Below, piece by piece: positions 8,910 to 18,946 of a DNA stretch of 64,000 bases. The position numbers were made by a program, and so were the translations under genes. A model generated the notes under the pieces. The model had not been told where the DNA came from and searched no databases. It was given only the letters and a program-made list of their open reading frames with translations. Positions within the stretch are counted from its first letter, which is position 1; the number at the start of each line of letters is the position of its first letter. The stretch comes from CAYFPX01 sp964519895 (GTDB lineage Bacteria; Myxococcota_A; UBA796; CAJQPC01): the NCBI GenBank assembly GCA_964519895.1, contig CAZFLE010000016.1, forward strand, positions 22,962-86,961, in the 5' to 3' direction.

Positions 8910-9764
8910 ATGCGCGACGTGGCTCAACTCCTGGGGGCGGCGATCCTCGTCCTGGGGTTGGGCTGGCTGGTCTACAGCTGGCAATTCGGCCCCGCAGGGG
9001 CGAGCAGCCTGGCGATCCAGGAGGTCACAGGCCAGGTGAAACTGGAGCTCCCCGGAGGGCCGGTGGCGCCGGCGGTCGGGGCCGAGCTGACCGGGGCAGA
9101 GCGCCTGGTGACCGGGCCCGCGGGATCCCGGGTTGTGCTGTCCCTGGGTCAGAGCAGTCGGGTCACGGTCGAGGCGGACTCGGCCGTGCGGGTGCTCGGC
9201 AGCGACGATGACGGCGTGAAGCTGGAGCTCGAGGACGGCCGGATCCGCGCCAACGTGAGGCCCGAGGACGGCCAGCTCGGTGTCGCAGCGGGCGATCGGG
9301 AGGTCCGCGCCCGGGACGCGGCCTTTGCCATCGGGTTGGGCGAAGACGGCACCACCGAAGTGCAGGTCGGCTCGGGCGAGGTGTCCCTGAGCGGCTTCCG
9401 GGGGTACGACCGGGCTTCGGGGGGACAGCGGCTGGTGGCCAGCGGCGAACACGTGGATCTCCAGCCCATACCCACGTCGCTTCTTCTGAAGGTGGACTGG
9501 CCTGACGAGCGGACTCGCAAGGAGCGCGTGGCCGTGGCCGGCACCACCGATCCGGGGGCACGGGTGATCATTCGCACGCTCTCCGGGCCCCAGGAGGTCA
9601 CCGCCGACGAGGTCGGCCGCTTCCAGGCGGTGGTCGTGCTGAGCGAAGGGGACAACGAGGTCGCGGTGGCCGCCACCAGCGTGTTGGGACTGGAGACCAC
9701 GGCCAGCTGGCGCGTGACCCGGGACAGCCTGGGCCCCACCGGGGTGTTCGAGGTGCGGTACTAG
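8910..9764 (+). CDS. FecR-domain membrane-anchored protein
   Basis: A 284-residue protein starts with MRDVAQLL followed by a hydrophobic segment to about residue 23, best read as an N-terminal anchor or signal. Residues 35-180 match the FecR pattern: a strand EVTGQVKL, then PAVGAELTGAERLVTGPAGSRVVLSLGQSSRVTVEADSAV in successive short strands, and a cap ending in VQVGSGEVSLSG. The last 100 residues look like an Ig-like or carboxypeptidase-regulatory fold (VAVAGTTDPGARVIIR). FecR domains are usually sensory or structural in the periplasm. It lies between a sensor kinase and two surface proteins and is 2 bp from the next gene. Confidence 0.8.
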   Translation: MRDVAQLLGAAILVLGLGWLVYSWQFGPAGASSLAIQEVTGQVKLELPGGPVAPAVGAELTGAERLVTGPAGSRVVLSLGQSSRVTVEADSAVRVLGSDDDGVKLELEDGRIRANVRPEDGQLGVAAGDREVRARDAAFAIGLGEDGTTEVQVGSGEVSLSGFRGYDRASGGQRLVASGEHVDLQPIPTSLLLKVDWPDERTRKERVAVAGTTDPGARVIIRTLSGPQEVTADEVGRFQAVVVLSEGDNEVAVAATSVLGLETTASWRVTRDSLGPTGVFEVRY

Positions 9765-9766
9765 CC

Positions 9767-12235
9767 ATGATCGCCCCCCTCCTCCTCGCCCTCGTCGCAT
9801 CGGCCCAGGCCGCACCACGGGCGCTGCTCACGGCCCCGGCCGGCGACCCCTTGCCGGGGGCGACCGTGCGGCTCCAGCTGGTCACCTGGAACGACGACGG
9901 CACGCCACGAAGCGAGAGCCTGCCGCGCATCGCGGCCCGTCATGGCGAGCTGCTCGAGGTGGTGCCCGGCGAGCGACCGGGGTTCTGGGAGCTCCTGTGG
10001 CAAGCGCCCGAAGTGGGCGACGTGGCAGAGCTGCTGGTCGGGCTCGACGGGGACAAGCCCATCAGCATGCCCGTCGCCTTGGGAACCCCTCGGACCTCGA
10101 CCTTGCACACCGAGCCCCAGCTCACGGGCCGAGCCACTGGGGGCGGTCCCCTGAGCCTCTTGGTCACCGGCCCCGACCTGCCGGCGCCCGAGGACCTGCG
10201 GGTGGTCGCCGCCGAAGGCCAGGTGACCGCCGTCACCCGCACCGAGCAAGGCCTCGAGGTGCTGTGGCAACCCGCCGACGTGCGGGCCGCCCGGGTCGTG
10301 CCCCTGGGCATCCTGGACGCGTCGCGGGGCGGGGTGCCGCCGATCTGGGTCTCCGCCCGTCTGCGGGCCCGGGTGCCGGTCGCCGTCACGACGGATCCGG
10401 GCACCGAGCTCAGCGTGCGTGTCGCCGGGCGGACCTATGGGCCGGTCATCGCTGACGAGTCCGGTCGGGCCAGCACCACGGTCGACCTGTGGCCCGGGGA
10501 ACAGCGTGGGGAGGCCACCCTCAGCGACGATCTGGGCAACGTCCAGCGCACGCCGATCGTGCTGCCCGGGTCCAAGGAGCCTCAGCTGCTGGTGATCGCC
10601 GACGGCGAGCTGGTCACCGGGGCGACGCCGCCACCCCTGTACCTCCGGGCCATCGATCCACGGGGACAGGCCTGGACCGGCGCAGCGCCGGAGTGTCGCG
10701 GCACCGGCGTCGGGGCCCTGGGCGTCCAGGCCACGGGGGAGGGGACATGGCGAGCCACCCTGCCCCTCAGCCTGGGGGACCTGGTCCAGGACCTGCGCGT
10801 GGACTGCGCCATCCCAAGCACCGCCGCCCGGTGGACCCTGCGCATCCCCACCGGTCGGGGCATGCCCAAGCGCCTGGTGCTCCGCGTGTACCCCGAGGAG
10901 CTCACCGGCGACTTCCCGGTGGCCCAGGTGCAGGCCCACCTCGAGGACCTGGCGGGGGACCGCTTGGCCCCCACCGCGCTGATCCTGTCCGCGGAGCACG
11001 GCGAGCTCCAGCCGACCCCGAGCGACCCCCTGCGTGTCTCCGCCGACTACACCGCGTCCCTGGCCAACCCAGAGGACCGCATCGAGGCCCGGTGGAACCA
11101 CCCTCCCGGCAGCGGCCCCCTGTGGGACCTCCGCGTGGCCCTGAGCCAGGAGGGCGAGCTGCTGGTCAGAGCCGTCGATCGCAGGCGGCAGCCCCTGCTG
11201 GGGATCCCGATCCAGGTCCACCTGGGGGCCCAGCACCTGCAGGGATCCACCGGCGTGCGCGGCTGGGTGGCCCTGGGCTGGGTACCCCCGACCGTGCCCC
11301 AGGTCCTCGAGGTCAGCAGCGGGGGCGTGACCCGACGGTCCGTGACGACCCCCTGGTCCCAATTGCCGCTGGCCGACCCAACAGGGCCGGATCTGCTGGC
11401 CACGCACCCCATCCGCATCGCAGCCGGAAGGGTGCGCGAGGTCTACATCGACGCCGAGCCCGGGGTGCTGAACACCGGCGACGGCGACACAGCAAGGGTC
11501 ACGGTGCGCATGCTCGATCGCGCCGGCAAGCCCGTCCGAGACGAGGCCGTCACGGTGGACGCCGACCGGGGCGAGATCACCGCCCTCAAGACCCTGCCAG
11601 ACGGCACCCTGGAGGCGACCTATGCCCCACCCGCAGGACTGGCGACGGGCAAGGTCGAAGTGCGCGCCCACGGCCAGGACGGCTCCTTTGCCGCGACGAC
11701 CAGCCTGGTCCTCCGGCCGCGCCCGGTCCGGCACTCCCTGTCCCTGGTCACCGGCGTGATGGCCGGTCCCGGCCCACGGATCTCCCCGCTGGTGGCCCTG
11801 GACTACGAGACCCGCTTCCCCTTGGTGGAGCGGGGGCTCTATGTGCGGGTCTCGACGGCGGGGTGGGTGGCCCGGACCTCGGTGCCGGACCCGGACCGAG
11901 GGGGCGAGGTGGCGCTGCGCATGGAGCTGCTCTCGGTGTCGGCCAGCGTGCTGGGCCGCTGGCAGTCCGACCTGTGGACCGTCTGGGCAGGCGGGGGACC
12001 CCAGGTCGTGCCCTATCGGCTGGAGATCCGCTACCCGGGCGTCACGCCGGTGTCGGGCTTCGGTCTGCACCAGCCGGGCCTGGTGGCCTTTGTGGGGGCG
12101 GGGCGCCGCTTCCGGGCAGGCGAGTTCTTCGGCGAGGTCCGCGGGCTCGGTGTGAGCGCCTACACCGAGGACTTCGGCTTCGAGGGTCAGCTTGGCGGTG
12201 TGGCCGCCACCACGGGCTTTCGGCTGATATTCTAG
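9767..12235 (+). CDS. Exported Ig-like repeat protein with C-terminal outer-membrane barrel
   Basis: The 822-residue protein has a short signal MIAPLLLALVASAQAAP lacking positive charges, then a long beta-rich region. Two Ig-like parts are recognisable around residues 480-540 and 575-640, with the filamin/invasin-like phrase ARVTVRMLDRAGKPVRDEAVTVDA. From about residue 650 to the end the sequence alternates polar and hydrophobic residues and ends in FRLIF with terminal Phe, the usual signature of an outer-membrane beta-barrel. A likely role is a surface protein that displays periplasmic or extracellular Ig domains. I cannot assign a specific function. Start ATG 9767 lies 2 bp after the FecR gene. 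Confidence 0.75.
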   Translation: MIAPLLLALVASAQAAPRALLTAPAGDPLPGATVRLQLVTWNDDGTPRSESLPRIAARHGELLEVVPGERPGFWELLWQAPEVGDVAELLVGLDGDKPISMPVALGTPRTSTLHTEPQLTGRATGGGPLSLLVTGPDLPAPEDLRVVAAEGQVTAVTRTEQGLEVLWQPADVRAARVVPLGILDASRGGVPPIWVSARLRARVPVAVTTDPGTELSVRVAGRTYGPVIADESGRASTTVDLWPGEQRGEATLSDDLGNVQRTPIVLPGSKEPQLLVIADGELVTGATPPPLYLRAIDPRGQAWTGAAPECRGTGVGALGVQATGEGTWRATLPLSLGDLVQDLRVDCAIPSTAARWTLRIPTGRGMPKRLVLRVYPEELTGDFPVAQVQAHLEDLAGDRLAPTALILSAEHGELQPTPSDPLRVSADYTASLANPEDRIEARWNHPPGSGPLWDLRVALSQEGELLVRAVDRRRQPLLGIPIQVHLGAQHLQGSTGVRGWVALGWVPPTVPQVLEVSSGGVTRRSVTTPWSQLPLADPTGPDLLATHPIRIAAGRVREVYIDAEPGVLNTGDGDTARVTVRMLDRAGKPVRDEAVTVDADRGEITALKTLPDGTLEATYAPPAGLATGKVEVRAHGQDGSFAATTSLVLRPRPVRHSLSLVTGVMAGPGPRISPLVALDYETRFPLVERGLYVRVSTAGWVARTSVPDPDRGGEVALRMELLSVSASVLGRWQSDLWTVWAGGGPQVVPYRLEIRYPGVTPVSGFGLHQPGLVAFVGAGRRFRAGEFFGEVRGLGVSAYTEDFGFEGQLGGVAATTGFRLIF

Positions 12236-12245
12236 GGCCAACGGC

Positions 12246-15200
12246 ATGACCCTCTCTCCCTGGCTCTTGGTTGCGGTGGGGTGCGCTCCGTCCCTGCCGG
12301 AGCCCACACTCGAAGGCGTCGCGCCCACGTGGGGCTGGCAGGGCGAGACGACCGACGTGACCCTGGTGGGCACGAACCTGCTCCCGTCGATCTACGCCTA
12401 CGCGGACACCCGAGATGATCACCGGATCTACGCCGACTTCCAGGCCGAACTGGTGGGCGAGGACGGGCTGGTCATCCCCCTGAGCGGCGAGGACCTGGAC
12501 ACCTATCGGGCGCTGAGCGCCCAGGTCCCAGCGGGACATCCGGTCGGCTTCTACGACGTCCGGCTCACCACCCCGAATGGGGCGATCGCTGTGCTCGAGG
12601 ATGGCTTCAGCATCACAGCCACCCGGGCTGACCACCTGGACTTCCAGGTCGACGACGTCGCCTTCCAGGTCCACCAGACCGCGGTGTTCGGCATCCTGTT
12701 GGTCGATCCCGACGGCCTGGCTGTCGGGGAAGACCTCGCAGTCCAGGTCCGCGCGGACCCCGACCAGGGAGCGGACGGCGCGGTCTTCGATCTCGTCGGG
12801 CTCGACAACATGTCCGCGCTGACCGATGGGGTGGGGGTCCAGGGCCGCCTGGGCCCGGACGGCGAAGCCACCCTGACGGTGACCTCCGCCGTGCCCGGAG
12901 GCCTGCGCCTGAGCGTCGAGCCCCAGGCCGAGGAGTCGCTCATCCGCGGCGACGAGGTCTTCTTCGACTTCGCGCCCGGGCCGGTCAACGCCGTGGAGAT
13001 CACCCTGCCGAACGACGACTTCTCCGCGGTCGCCGGACAGGCCTTTCCGGTGACGCTGTCGGTGCTCGACGAATTCGGCAACCCCGTCGACGACCAGGGC
13101 ACCGAGCTGGTGGTCGAAGAACTCTGCGGCACGACCCGGGAGCCCGTCACCGTGGTCGGCACGGCCGAGCTCCAGCTGGCGGTGACCGGCGCCACCGACG
13201 ATACCTGTCCCGAGAACCGACTGAGCGTCAGCGGCGGGGCGTCCGGGGAGTCCGAGCCCTTCGCCACGGTGCCCGGCGCAGGCCAGACCCTGCGCGTCCT
13301 GCCCGCATCGGACACGGCCACGGCCGGTGTGCCGTTCTCGATCTTCGTCTGGTCCGAGGACGCCTACGGCAACATCATCCAGGACTACACCGGCCAGATC
13401 ACGGTCACGGACAGCGCGGATTCCCTGGTCAGCGCGACCTGCGAAGAGGGATCGATCCGCTACTGCAGCCTGGACTTCGAGCTCGCGGTCTCATCGACCA
13501 TCATCCTGGTCGCCGACGATCTGGGGGCCGCAGGGGACAGCGACCCACTGGCCGTGATCGCTGGGCCCGCGTCGCTCTTGACGGTGTCGCCTCCGTCGGA
13601 TCCCCTGATCGCTGGCGCCGCCGAAGAACTCCTGATCAGCGTCCTGGACAGCTTCGGCAACCCCGCTGTGATCGATCCCGGCGGGCTCGACCCGTTCGCC
13701 CTGGACGACGGCTCCGGAACGGCGTCCTTGACCTGGCAGGGCGAGGGCCAGCCGGGCATCCACACCCTGTCCTGTACGACCACCACAGCCAGCGAAGGCG
13801 TCGTGCTCACCGTGAGCGTGCCGTCACGGGGACTCTCGGTGCCGGCCGACCCGGTGACCGTAGTCAACGACGTGCTCGCCACCGTCACGGGGAGCGCCAG
13901 CCCCGACACCGTCGAAGCAGGGGAGGTCTTCGAGATCGACCTGGCGGGAACCGACGCCTGGGGCAACGCCTACACCACCCAGGTCGACCCGGTGGTGGAT
14001 CTGGCCGACGCTGCCCTGAGCGTGAGCCCACCGACCCTGACCCTGGGCCCCGATGGCACGGCCACGGGTTCATTCAGTGTCTCCGTGGCGGGGGCGCCCG
14101 TCGCGCTGTCGATCTCCCAGTCCGGGGTGCTGCTGGGCAGCGTAGAGCTCACAGTCGAGCACGGGGAGCTGGACCACCTCCAGGCCGAGACCGACGCCGA
14201 CTGGGTCTGGGTGGGAGACCCCTTGTTGGTGACCGTCACGGCCCGGGACGCTTACGAGAACGCGGTCACGGACTTCTCCGGCGGGGCCATCTTGACCTCG
14301 ACGGGCAGCGGCTTCCTGGCGACACCGCTGGGCGGCTTCGTGGACGGGAGCGCCTCGACCAGCGTGAGCTGGGACGCGGGCATGCTCCAGGACGCTGTGG
14401 TGGCCACCGCGGACTCGGGCCCCAAGGGCACCACCGACCCGGTCGACGCCCTGGACCCCGCCTGCGCCGACCCCCCGGTGGCCGACCTGAGCCTGGACGG
14501 GTCCGACGAGGTCGTGGTCTGCCAGGTGGCGGGGGTCGCGAGCGTGACCGCCGACTTCTCGGGCTCGTCGAGCACGGCGGGGGTCGCGGCCTACCACTTG
14601 GACGATGGGCTGGGCGAGAGCCAGCGGCTGACCAGCGACAGTGCCACGGTGACATCGTCGACGCCGGGCCGGGCCACGGTCGGGCTCGTCGTCGTGGACG
14701 CCGACGCGTGCGGTGCCGAGACCAGCGCACTGTGGTGGAACGGGGACGCTGACGGCGAGCCCGTCGGGCCCATCGAGCTGACGAGCTCGCACACCCAGCG
14801 CACCGCGGGCTCAGCGACCAACGGCATCGCCACCGTCCAGGTCCTGGCCAGGACCTGCAGTGGCGATCTGGCAGCGGCCGGCACCGTGCTGGCCCGAACC
14901 GACCTGGGCGACCTGAGCGGGCTGACCGCCACGGGCAGTGGCCTGGCCCTGGTGCTGGACAGCACCGGCGCTGGCAGCCTCAGCTGGACCCAGGAGGCCG
15001 AGAACCACGCCGGCACAGCGACCCTGCACCTGGGAACGGACAACGGCGCCAGCCACGGCAGCACGACGGTCGCGGTCATCGGCGACAGCGCGCGGCCGAC
15101 CCTCGTGGCGGTGGATCCCGCTGGCGCGACCACCGAGCTGTTGGACGAGCTGGTGATCGCATTCAACGAGCCCATGGCCAGCACCACCCTCACGGCGACC

Positions 15201-15785
15201 AACGTCTCGCTGGTGGGACCGAGTGGCTCCGAGGGCTTCGACAGCATGACCCTGGATGCAGACGGCAGCACGCTCACCGTGGGGCTCAGCGACACCTTGG
15301 ACACCAGCACCGGGAGCTGGACCCTGACGGTGACCTCGGGGGCCCGGGACGACGGGGGCAACAACCGCCTGGACGGCACCTGGAGTGGTTCCAGCAGCGA
15401 CTTCACGGCGGCCTTTGGCGACCAGGTCGACAGCGCCATCAGCGTCAGCAGCTGCACACCCGATTCCACCGCCTTTACCCCGGACGGCGACGACGGCAGT
15501 GGCGCAGAGGCCGACGGAGTGGGCCTGGCCGTCGAGGCCTCGGCCGAGCCCGCCTGGTGGGAACTCCAGGTCCTCGATGCCGCCGGGAGCCCCGTCCGCA
15601 CCTTCCGGACCGCCGCGACCGGCACCAGCGCCACCCTCACCTGGGACGGCCGGGGCGACGACGGCCTGGTGGTGGCGGCCGGGAACTACACGCTCATGGC
15701 ATCGACCCACGACGCCGGCGACAACCAGTCGACAGCCTGTGAATCCCCGGTCACCCTGACCCAGCACGTGTCGGAGCCGCAGTGA
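12246..15785 (+). CDS. Large Ig-rich surface lipoprotein (IPT/TIG, Ig repeats, Big_5-like, FlgD-like C-terminus)
   Basis: An 1179-residue protein begins MTLSPWLLVAVGC, with lipobox AVGC at Cys13; an in-frame stop seven codons upstream fixes this start. Residues 20-120 read as an IPT/TIG domain (LEGVAPTWGWQGETTDVTLVGTN, broken here only by the family pattern). The middle holds at least five Ig-like repeats with the recurring phrase DEFGNPV, EDAYGNI, DSFGNPA, DAWGNAY, DAYENAV. Near 960-1060 is a Big_5-like domain (FNEPMASTTLTATNVSL). The last 100 residues match a FlgD Ig-like fold (LTWDGRGDDGLVVAAGNYTL). It is rich in Thr, Ser and Asp and is probably cell-surface or secreted. Confidence 0.8.
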   Translation: MTLSPWLLVAVGCAPSLPEPTLEGVAPTWGWQGETTDVTLVGTNLLPSIYAYADTRDDHRIYADFQAELVGEDGLVIPLSGEDLDTYRALSAQVPAGHPVGFYDVRLTTPNGAIAVLEDGFSITATRADHLDFQVDDVAFQVHQTAVFGILLVDPDGLAVGEDLAVQVRADPDQGADGAVFDLVGLDNMSALTDGVGVQGRLGPDGEATLTVTSAVPGGLRLSVEPQAEESLIRGDEVFFDFAPGPVNAVEITLPNDDFSAVAGQAFPVTLSVLDEFGNPVDDQGTELVVEELCGTTREPVTVVGTAELQLAVTGATDDTCPENRLSVSGGASGESEPFATVPGAGQTLRVLPASDTATAGVPFSIFVWSEDAYGNIIQDYTGQITVTDSADSLVSATCEEGSIRYCSLDFELAVSSTIILVADDLGAAGDSDPLAVIAGPASLLTVSPPSDPLIAGAAEELLISVLDSFGNPAVIDPGGLDPFALDDGSGTASLTWQGEGQPGIHTLSCTTTTASEGVVLTVSVPSRGLSVPADPVTVVNDVLATVTGSASPDTVEAGEVFEIDLAGTDAWGNAYTTQVDPVVDLADAALSVSPPTLTLGPDGTATGSFSVSVAGAPVALSISQSGVLLGSVELTVEHGELDHLQAETDADWVWVGDPLLVTVTARDAYENAVTDFSGGAILTSTGSGFLATPLGGFVDGSASTSVSWDAGMLQDAVVATADSGPKGTTDPVDALDPACADPPVADLSLDGSDEVVVCQVAGVASVTADFSGSSSTAGVAAYHLDDGLGESQRLTSDSATVTSSTPGRATVGLVVVDADACGAETSALWWNGDADGEPVGPIELTSSHTQRTAGSATNGIATVQVLARTCSGDLAAAGTVLARTDLGDLSGLTATGSGLALVLDSTGAGSLSWTQEAENHAGTATLHLGTDNGASHGSTTVAVIGDSARPTLVAVDPAGATTELLDELVIAFNEPMASTTLTATNVSLVGPSGSEGFDSMTLDADGSTLTVGLSDTLDTSTGSWTLTVTSGARDDGGNNRLDGTWSGSSSDFTAAFGDQVDSAISVSSCTPDSTAFTPDGDDGSGAEADGVGLAVEASAEPAWWELQVLDAAGSPVRTFRTAATGTSATLTWDGRGDDGLVVAAGNYTLMASTHDAGDNQSTACESPVTLTQHVSEPQ

Positions 15786-15803
15786 CTGCGGGGGGAAGCC
15801 AGC

Positions 15804-16500
<697 letters not shown>

Positions 16501-16514
<14 letters not shown>

Positions 16515-17124
16515 AGACGATCTGCTGGAGCGACCCCCCTTTCCACTCGTGCACGAGCGGGGACGACGCCGGACCGACCCCATCCCTGTCGGCAGCTGGG
16601 GCTTCGAGCTGCTGTTCCTGCGGAGTCAGCGCTGTCCCTGTGGGGGTCGCTTCGACAGCCTGGGCTCCACCGTTGTCGAGCCCGCCCTGGAGTGCCACCG
16701 GGCCGCGTGTGACGGCTGCGGGCGCGTCCGGCCGTTCTGGTTCGACATCCGCCTCTTCCACCAGGATCCCCGGGCGCACTTTCGCTTCGAGGAGCTGCGG
16801 GTGACCTTTGAAGAGGCCATGGAGCGCGTAGGGGCCAACGACCTGGACGCGGCCCGGCCGCGGTTCGAGGAGGTCACTGCGCGAGAGCCCTGGTTCGGCG
16901 TCGCCTGGTTCCACCTGGGCATGATCGCGCTGGTGAACGAAGGCTTCGACCTGGCCCGGGACTACCTGGAGACCGCAGTCGGCATCCTGCCGCTGGACGC
17001 CAGCGTGCACCAGTCGCTCGCCGAGCTGTGGATGCAGACCGGCGACGAAGAACGGGCCGCTCGGGCCGCGTGGATGGCGATGACCCTCGAGGCCACCCTG
17101 GACGACCCGGTGGCCGAGGGATAG
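16501..17124 (+). CDS. Zinc-ribbon plus TPR protein
   Basis: A 207-residue protein has a Cys-rich N-terminal part (RSQRCPCGGRF, then ECHRAACDGCGRVRPFW), which reads as a small zinc ribbon, followed by two or three tetratricopeptide-like helix pairs (ARPRFEEVTAREPWFGVAWFHLG, described here only as motif spacing; VHQSLAELWMQTGDEERAARAAWM). It has no signal sequence or membrane segment and should be cytoplasmic. The GTG at 16501 overlaps the minimal histidine kinase, and another TPR gene follows after 10 bp. A scaffold or adaptor role for the kinases is possible but unproven. Confidence 0.68.
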
Positions 17125-17134
17125 CCGCCGGCCC

Positions 17135-17623
17135 ATGGCCGAGACCTCTGAAGACGCCCATCTCCAGGCCTTGAGTCGGACCTTCATGGAGGCGATGACC
17201 GCGCGCCGGGCCGGCGACGTGGACCGCGCCGTGGACCTGCTACGCGAGGTCGTGCGGGCCGAGCCCCGGCTCCCGGAGCCGCACTATGAGCTGGCCCACA
17301 TCCACCTGGTGGCCGGCCGCCTGGACGACGCCGAGCTCGAAGCCCGGACCGCTCTCAAGTGGCTGGAACAAGGCGGACAGTGGGTCGACGACGTGCCCGA
17401 GCACGTCATGCTGGGCCTGGCCCATCGGCTGCTGGGCGAGGTGCTTCAACAGCGTGCGTCCTCCGACGTCGTGGTGTTCGGTGACCCCGAGGTCTTCGAG
17501 ACCCTGATCCAGGAAGCCCGGGCCCACCAGGCCCAGGCCGGCGAGCTCGATCCGGCGGCCGAACAGGCCGATCAGCACAGCTTCTTCCTGGAGCTCGATG
17601 GCCAGGAACTCCCCGAGGCGTAG
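17135..17623 (+). CDS. TPR-repeat protein
   Basis: This 162-residue soluble protein holds two TPR-like helix pairs in its first 95 residues (RAGDVDRAVDLLREVVRAEP, HYELAHIHLVAGRLDDAELE). The C-terminal part is Gln/Glu-rich and probably helical, with no further motif I recognise. It is the last gene of the plus-strand run starting at 3638 and shares its domain type with the gene 10 bp upstream, so the two may have arisen by duplication of a TPR unit. It converges with fxsA, with 10 bp between the stop codons. Confidence 0.7.
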   Translation: MAETSEDAHLQALSRTFMEAMTARRAGDVDRAVDLLREVVRAEPRLPEPHYELAHIHLVAGRLDDAELEARTALKWLEQGGQWVDDVPEHVMLGLAHRLLGEVLQQRASSDVVVFGDPEVFETLIQEARAHQAQAGELDPAAEQADQHSFFLELDGQELPEA

Positions 17624-17633
17624 CCCCGGCTCG

Positions 17634-18110
17634 CTACACCACCGGGTGCTCGAAGGGCGACCCCCCGCCGGGCTTGGGAGTCGGCGTCGACCCCGGCCCG
17701 ATGGGGCCCGCGGGCCCGGGGCCGAAGCCGCCCCCGGCAGCCGTGACCTGGGCCCGGGCCATGAACCAGCGCTTCACCCTGGGCGCCAGGAAGCGCCGGG
17801 TCGGGGGCGCGATGAGCGACAGGCCAAAGAAGTCGGTCAGCACCCCCGGCGTCACCAACAAGACGCCGCCCACCAGGATGAGCAGACCCTCGACGATGCG
17901 CTCACCAGAGGGGAAGCCCTGGGCGGCCTCGGCCTGGATGCCCTGGAGCACGGCGAGGCCCTGGGTCCGGGCCATCGAAGCACCCAGCACGCCGGTCAGC
18001 AGGATGAGCGCGACCGTCGGACCGGCCCCCAGCAGCTGCCCCAGCTGGATGAGGAGATAGAATTCGACCGCGGGCACCACGGTGAAGAGCAGGAAGAGGC
18101 GGGTGAACAT
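17634..18110 (-). CDS. fxsA: FxsA family inner-membrane protein
   Basis: The 158-residue membrane protein has the FxsA pattern: an N-terminal helix FTRLFLLFTVVPAVEFYLLI, a second hydrophobic stretch around TVALILLTGVLGASMA, the conserved LVGGVLLVTPGVLTD, and a soluble C-terminal tail after RRFLAPRVKRWF. Escherichia coli FxsA is known for easing phage T7 exclusion, but its physiological role is unclear. I place the start at ATG 18110, where it overlaps the mazG stop by one base (TGATG), so translation is coupled. An in-frame upstream start at 18137 would lie inside mazG and is less likely. Confidence 0.85.
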   Translation of the reverse strand: MFTRLFLLFTVVPAVEFYLLIQLGQLLGAGPTVALILLTGVLGASMARTQGLAVLQGIQAEAAQGFPSGERIVEGLLILVGGVLLVTPGVLTDFFGLSLIAPPTRRFLAPRVKRWFMARAQVTAAGGGFGPGPAGPIGPGSTPTPKPGGGSPFEHPVV

Positions 18111-18892
18111 CACTCCTCTTTCTTGGCCCGACGCCACAGGACGTCAAGCGCTTGCCCGTCCAGATCCGCGAGGATCCGACCGTCTGCTCGGGCCGCGGCC
18201 TCTACCTTGCGGAAGCGAGCGCCGAAGCGCTGGTTCGCCATGCGCAGGCTGTCCTCGGGGGACGCACCCAGGAAGCGGCCGAGCTGGGCCAGGGTGAAGA
18301 GCACGTCGCCATACTCCCGGGCGACCGCCTCCGGGTCGCCCGCCGCCCGGGCCTCGGCGAGCTCGGCCAGTTCCTCGTCGACCTTGGACCGCGCGCCGTC
18401 GTGGTCGGCCCAGTCGAACCCGACCTCGGCGGCCTTCTCCCCCGCTCGCCAGGCGTGCAGGAGCGCAGGCAGCCCATCGGGCAGACCGTCGAGCTTGGAT
18501 CGGCGGCGGCCGGCCTTGGCGGCCTTGCGGGCCTCCCACGCCGCGACCGTGCCTACGTCCAGGCCGTGATCGCCCGGCTCGAACACGTGAGGGTGGCGCA
18601 CGATCATCTTCTCGGCGATGTCGCCCGCGACGTCATCGATGGAGAAGAGCCCGGCCTCGCTCGCCATCTGGGCCAGCATCACCACGTTGAAGAGCAGGTC
18701 GCCGAGCTCCTCACGCAGAGCCACGGGATCGCCCCGATCCAGGGTCTCCAGCACCTCGTGGCACTCCTCGAGCAGGTAGGGCCGCATGGTCTGTAGGGTC
18801 TGTGCCCGGTCCCAGGGACAGCCGCCCGGCGCCCGCAGGGCTGCGACGGTCTCCAGGAGGTGGGCCCAGCCGCGGTGGGCGTCGGCTGGCAT
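18110..18892 (-). CDS. mazG: Nucleoside triphosphate pyrophosphohydrolase
   Basis: MazG hydrolyses NTPs and dNTPs to NMPs and pyrophosphate and is thought to clean nucleotide pools. The 260-residue protein matches the two-domain E. coli length. The first domain shows CPWDRAQTLQTMRPYLLEEC, then EELGDLLFNVVMLAQ; the second repeats the pattern as KVDEELAELAEA and EYGDVLFTLAQLGR, giving the paired ExxE/ExxD metal sites. The C-terminus DVLWRRAKKEE overlaps the fxsA start. The start is ATG 18892; the divergent kinase gene begins about 55 bp away, leaving a very short shared promoter space. Confidence 0.93.
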   Translation of the reverse strand: MPADAHRGWAHLLETVAALRAPGGCPWDRAQTLQTMRPYLLEECHEVLETLDRGDPVALREELGDLLFNVVMLAQMASEAGLFSIDDVAGDIAEKMIVRHPHVFEPGDHGLDVGTVAAWEARKAAKAGRRRSKLDGLPDGLPALLHAWRAGEKAAEVGFDWADHDGARSKVDEELAELAEARAAGDPEAVAREYGDVLFTLAQLGRFLGASPEDSLRMANQRFGARFRKVEAAARADGRILADLDGQALDVLWRRAKKEE

Positions 18893-18946
18893 GGTCGCTC
18901 CGAGGTCGGGTTAGGATGCGGCCGCCCCAGACCAGGAAGGGGAGCG

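Noticed and set aside
9767..12235. TonB-dependent receptor
   Set aside because: No plug domain or TonB box is visible and the barrel part is only about 170 residues, so it is a small C-terminal barrel with Ig domains.
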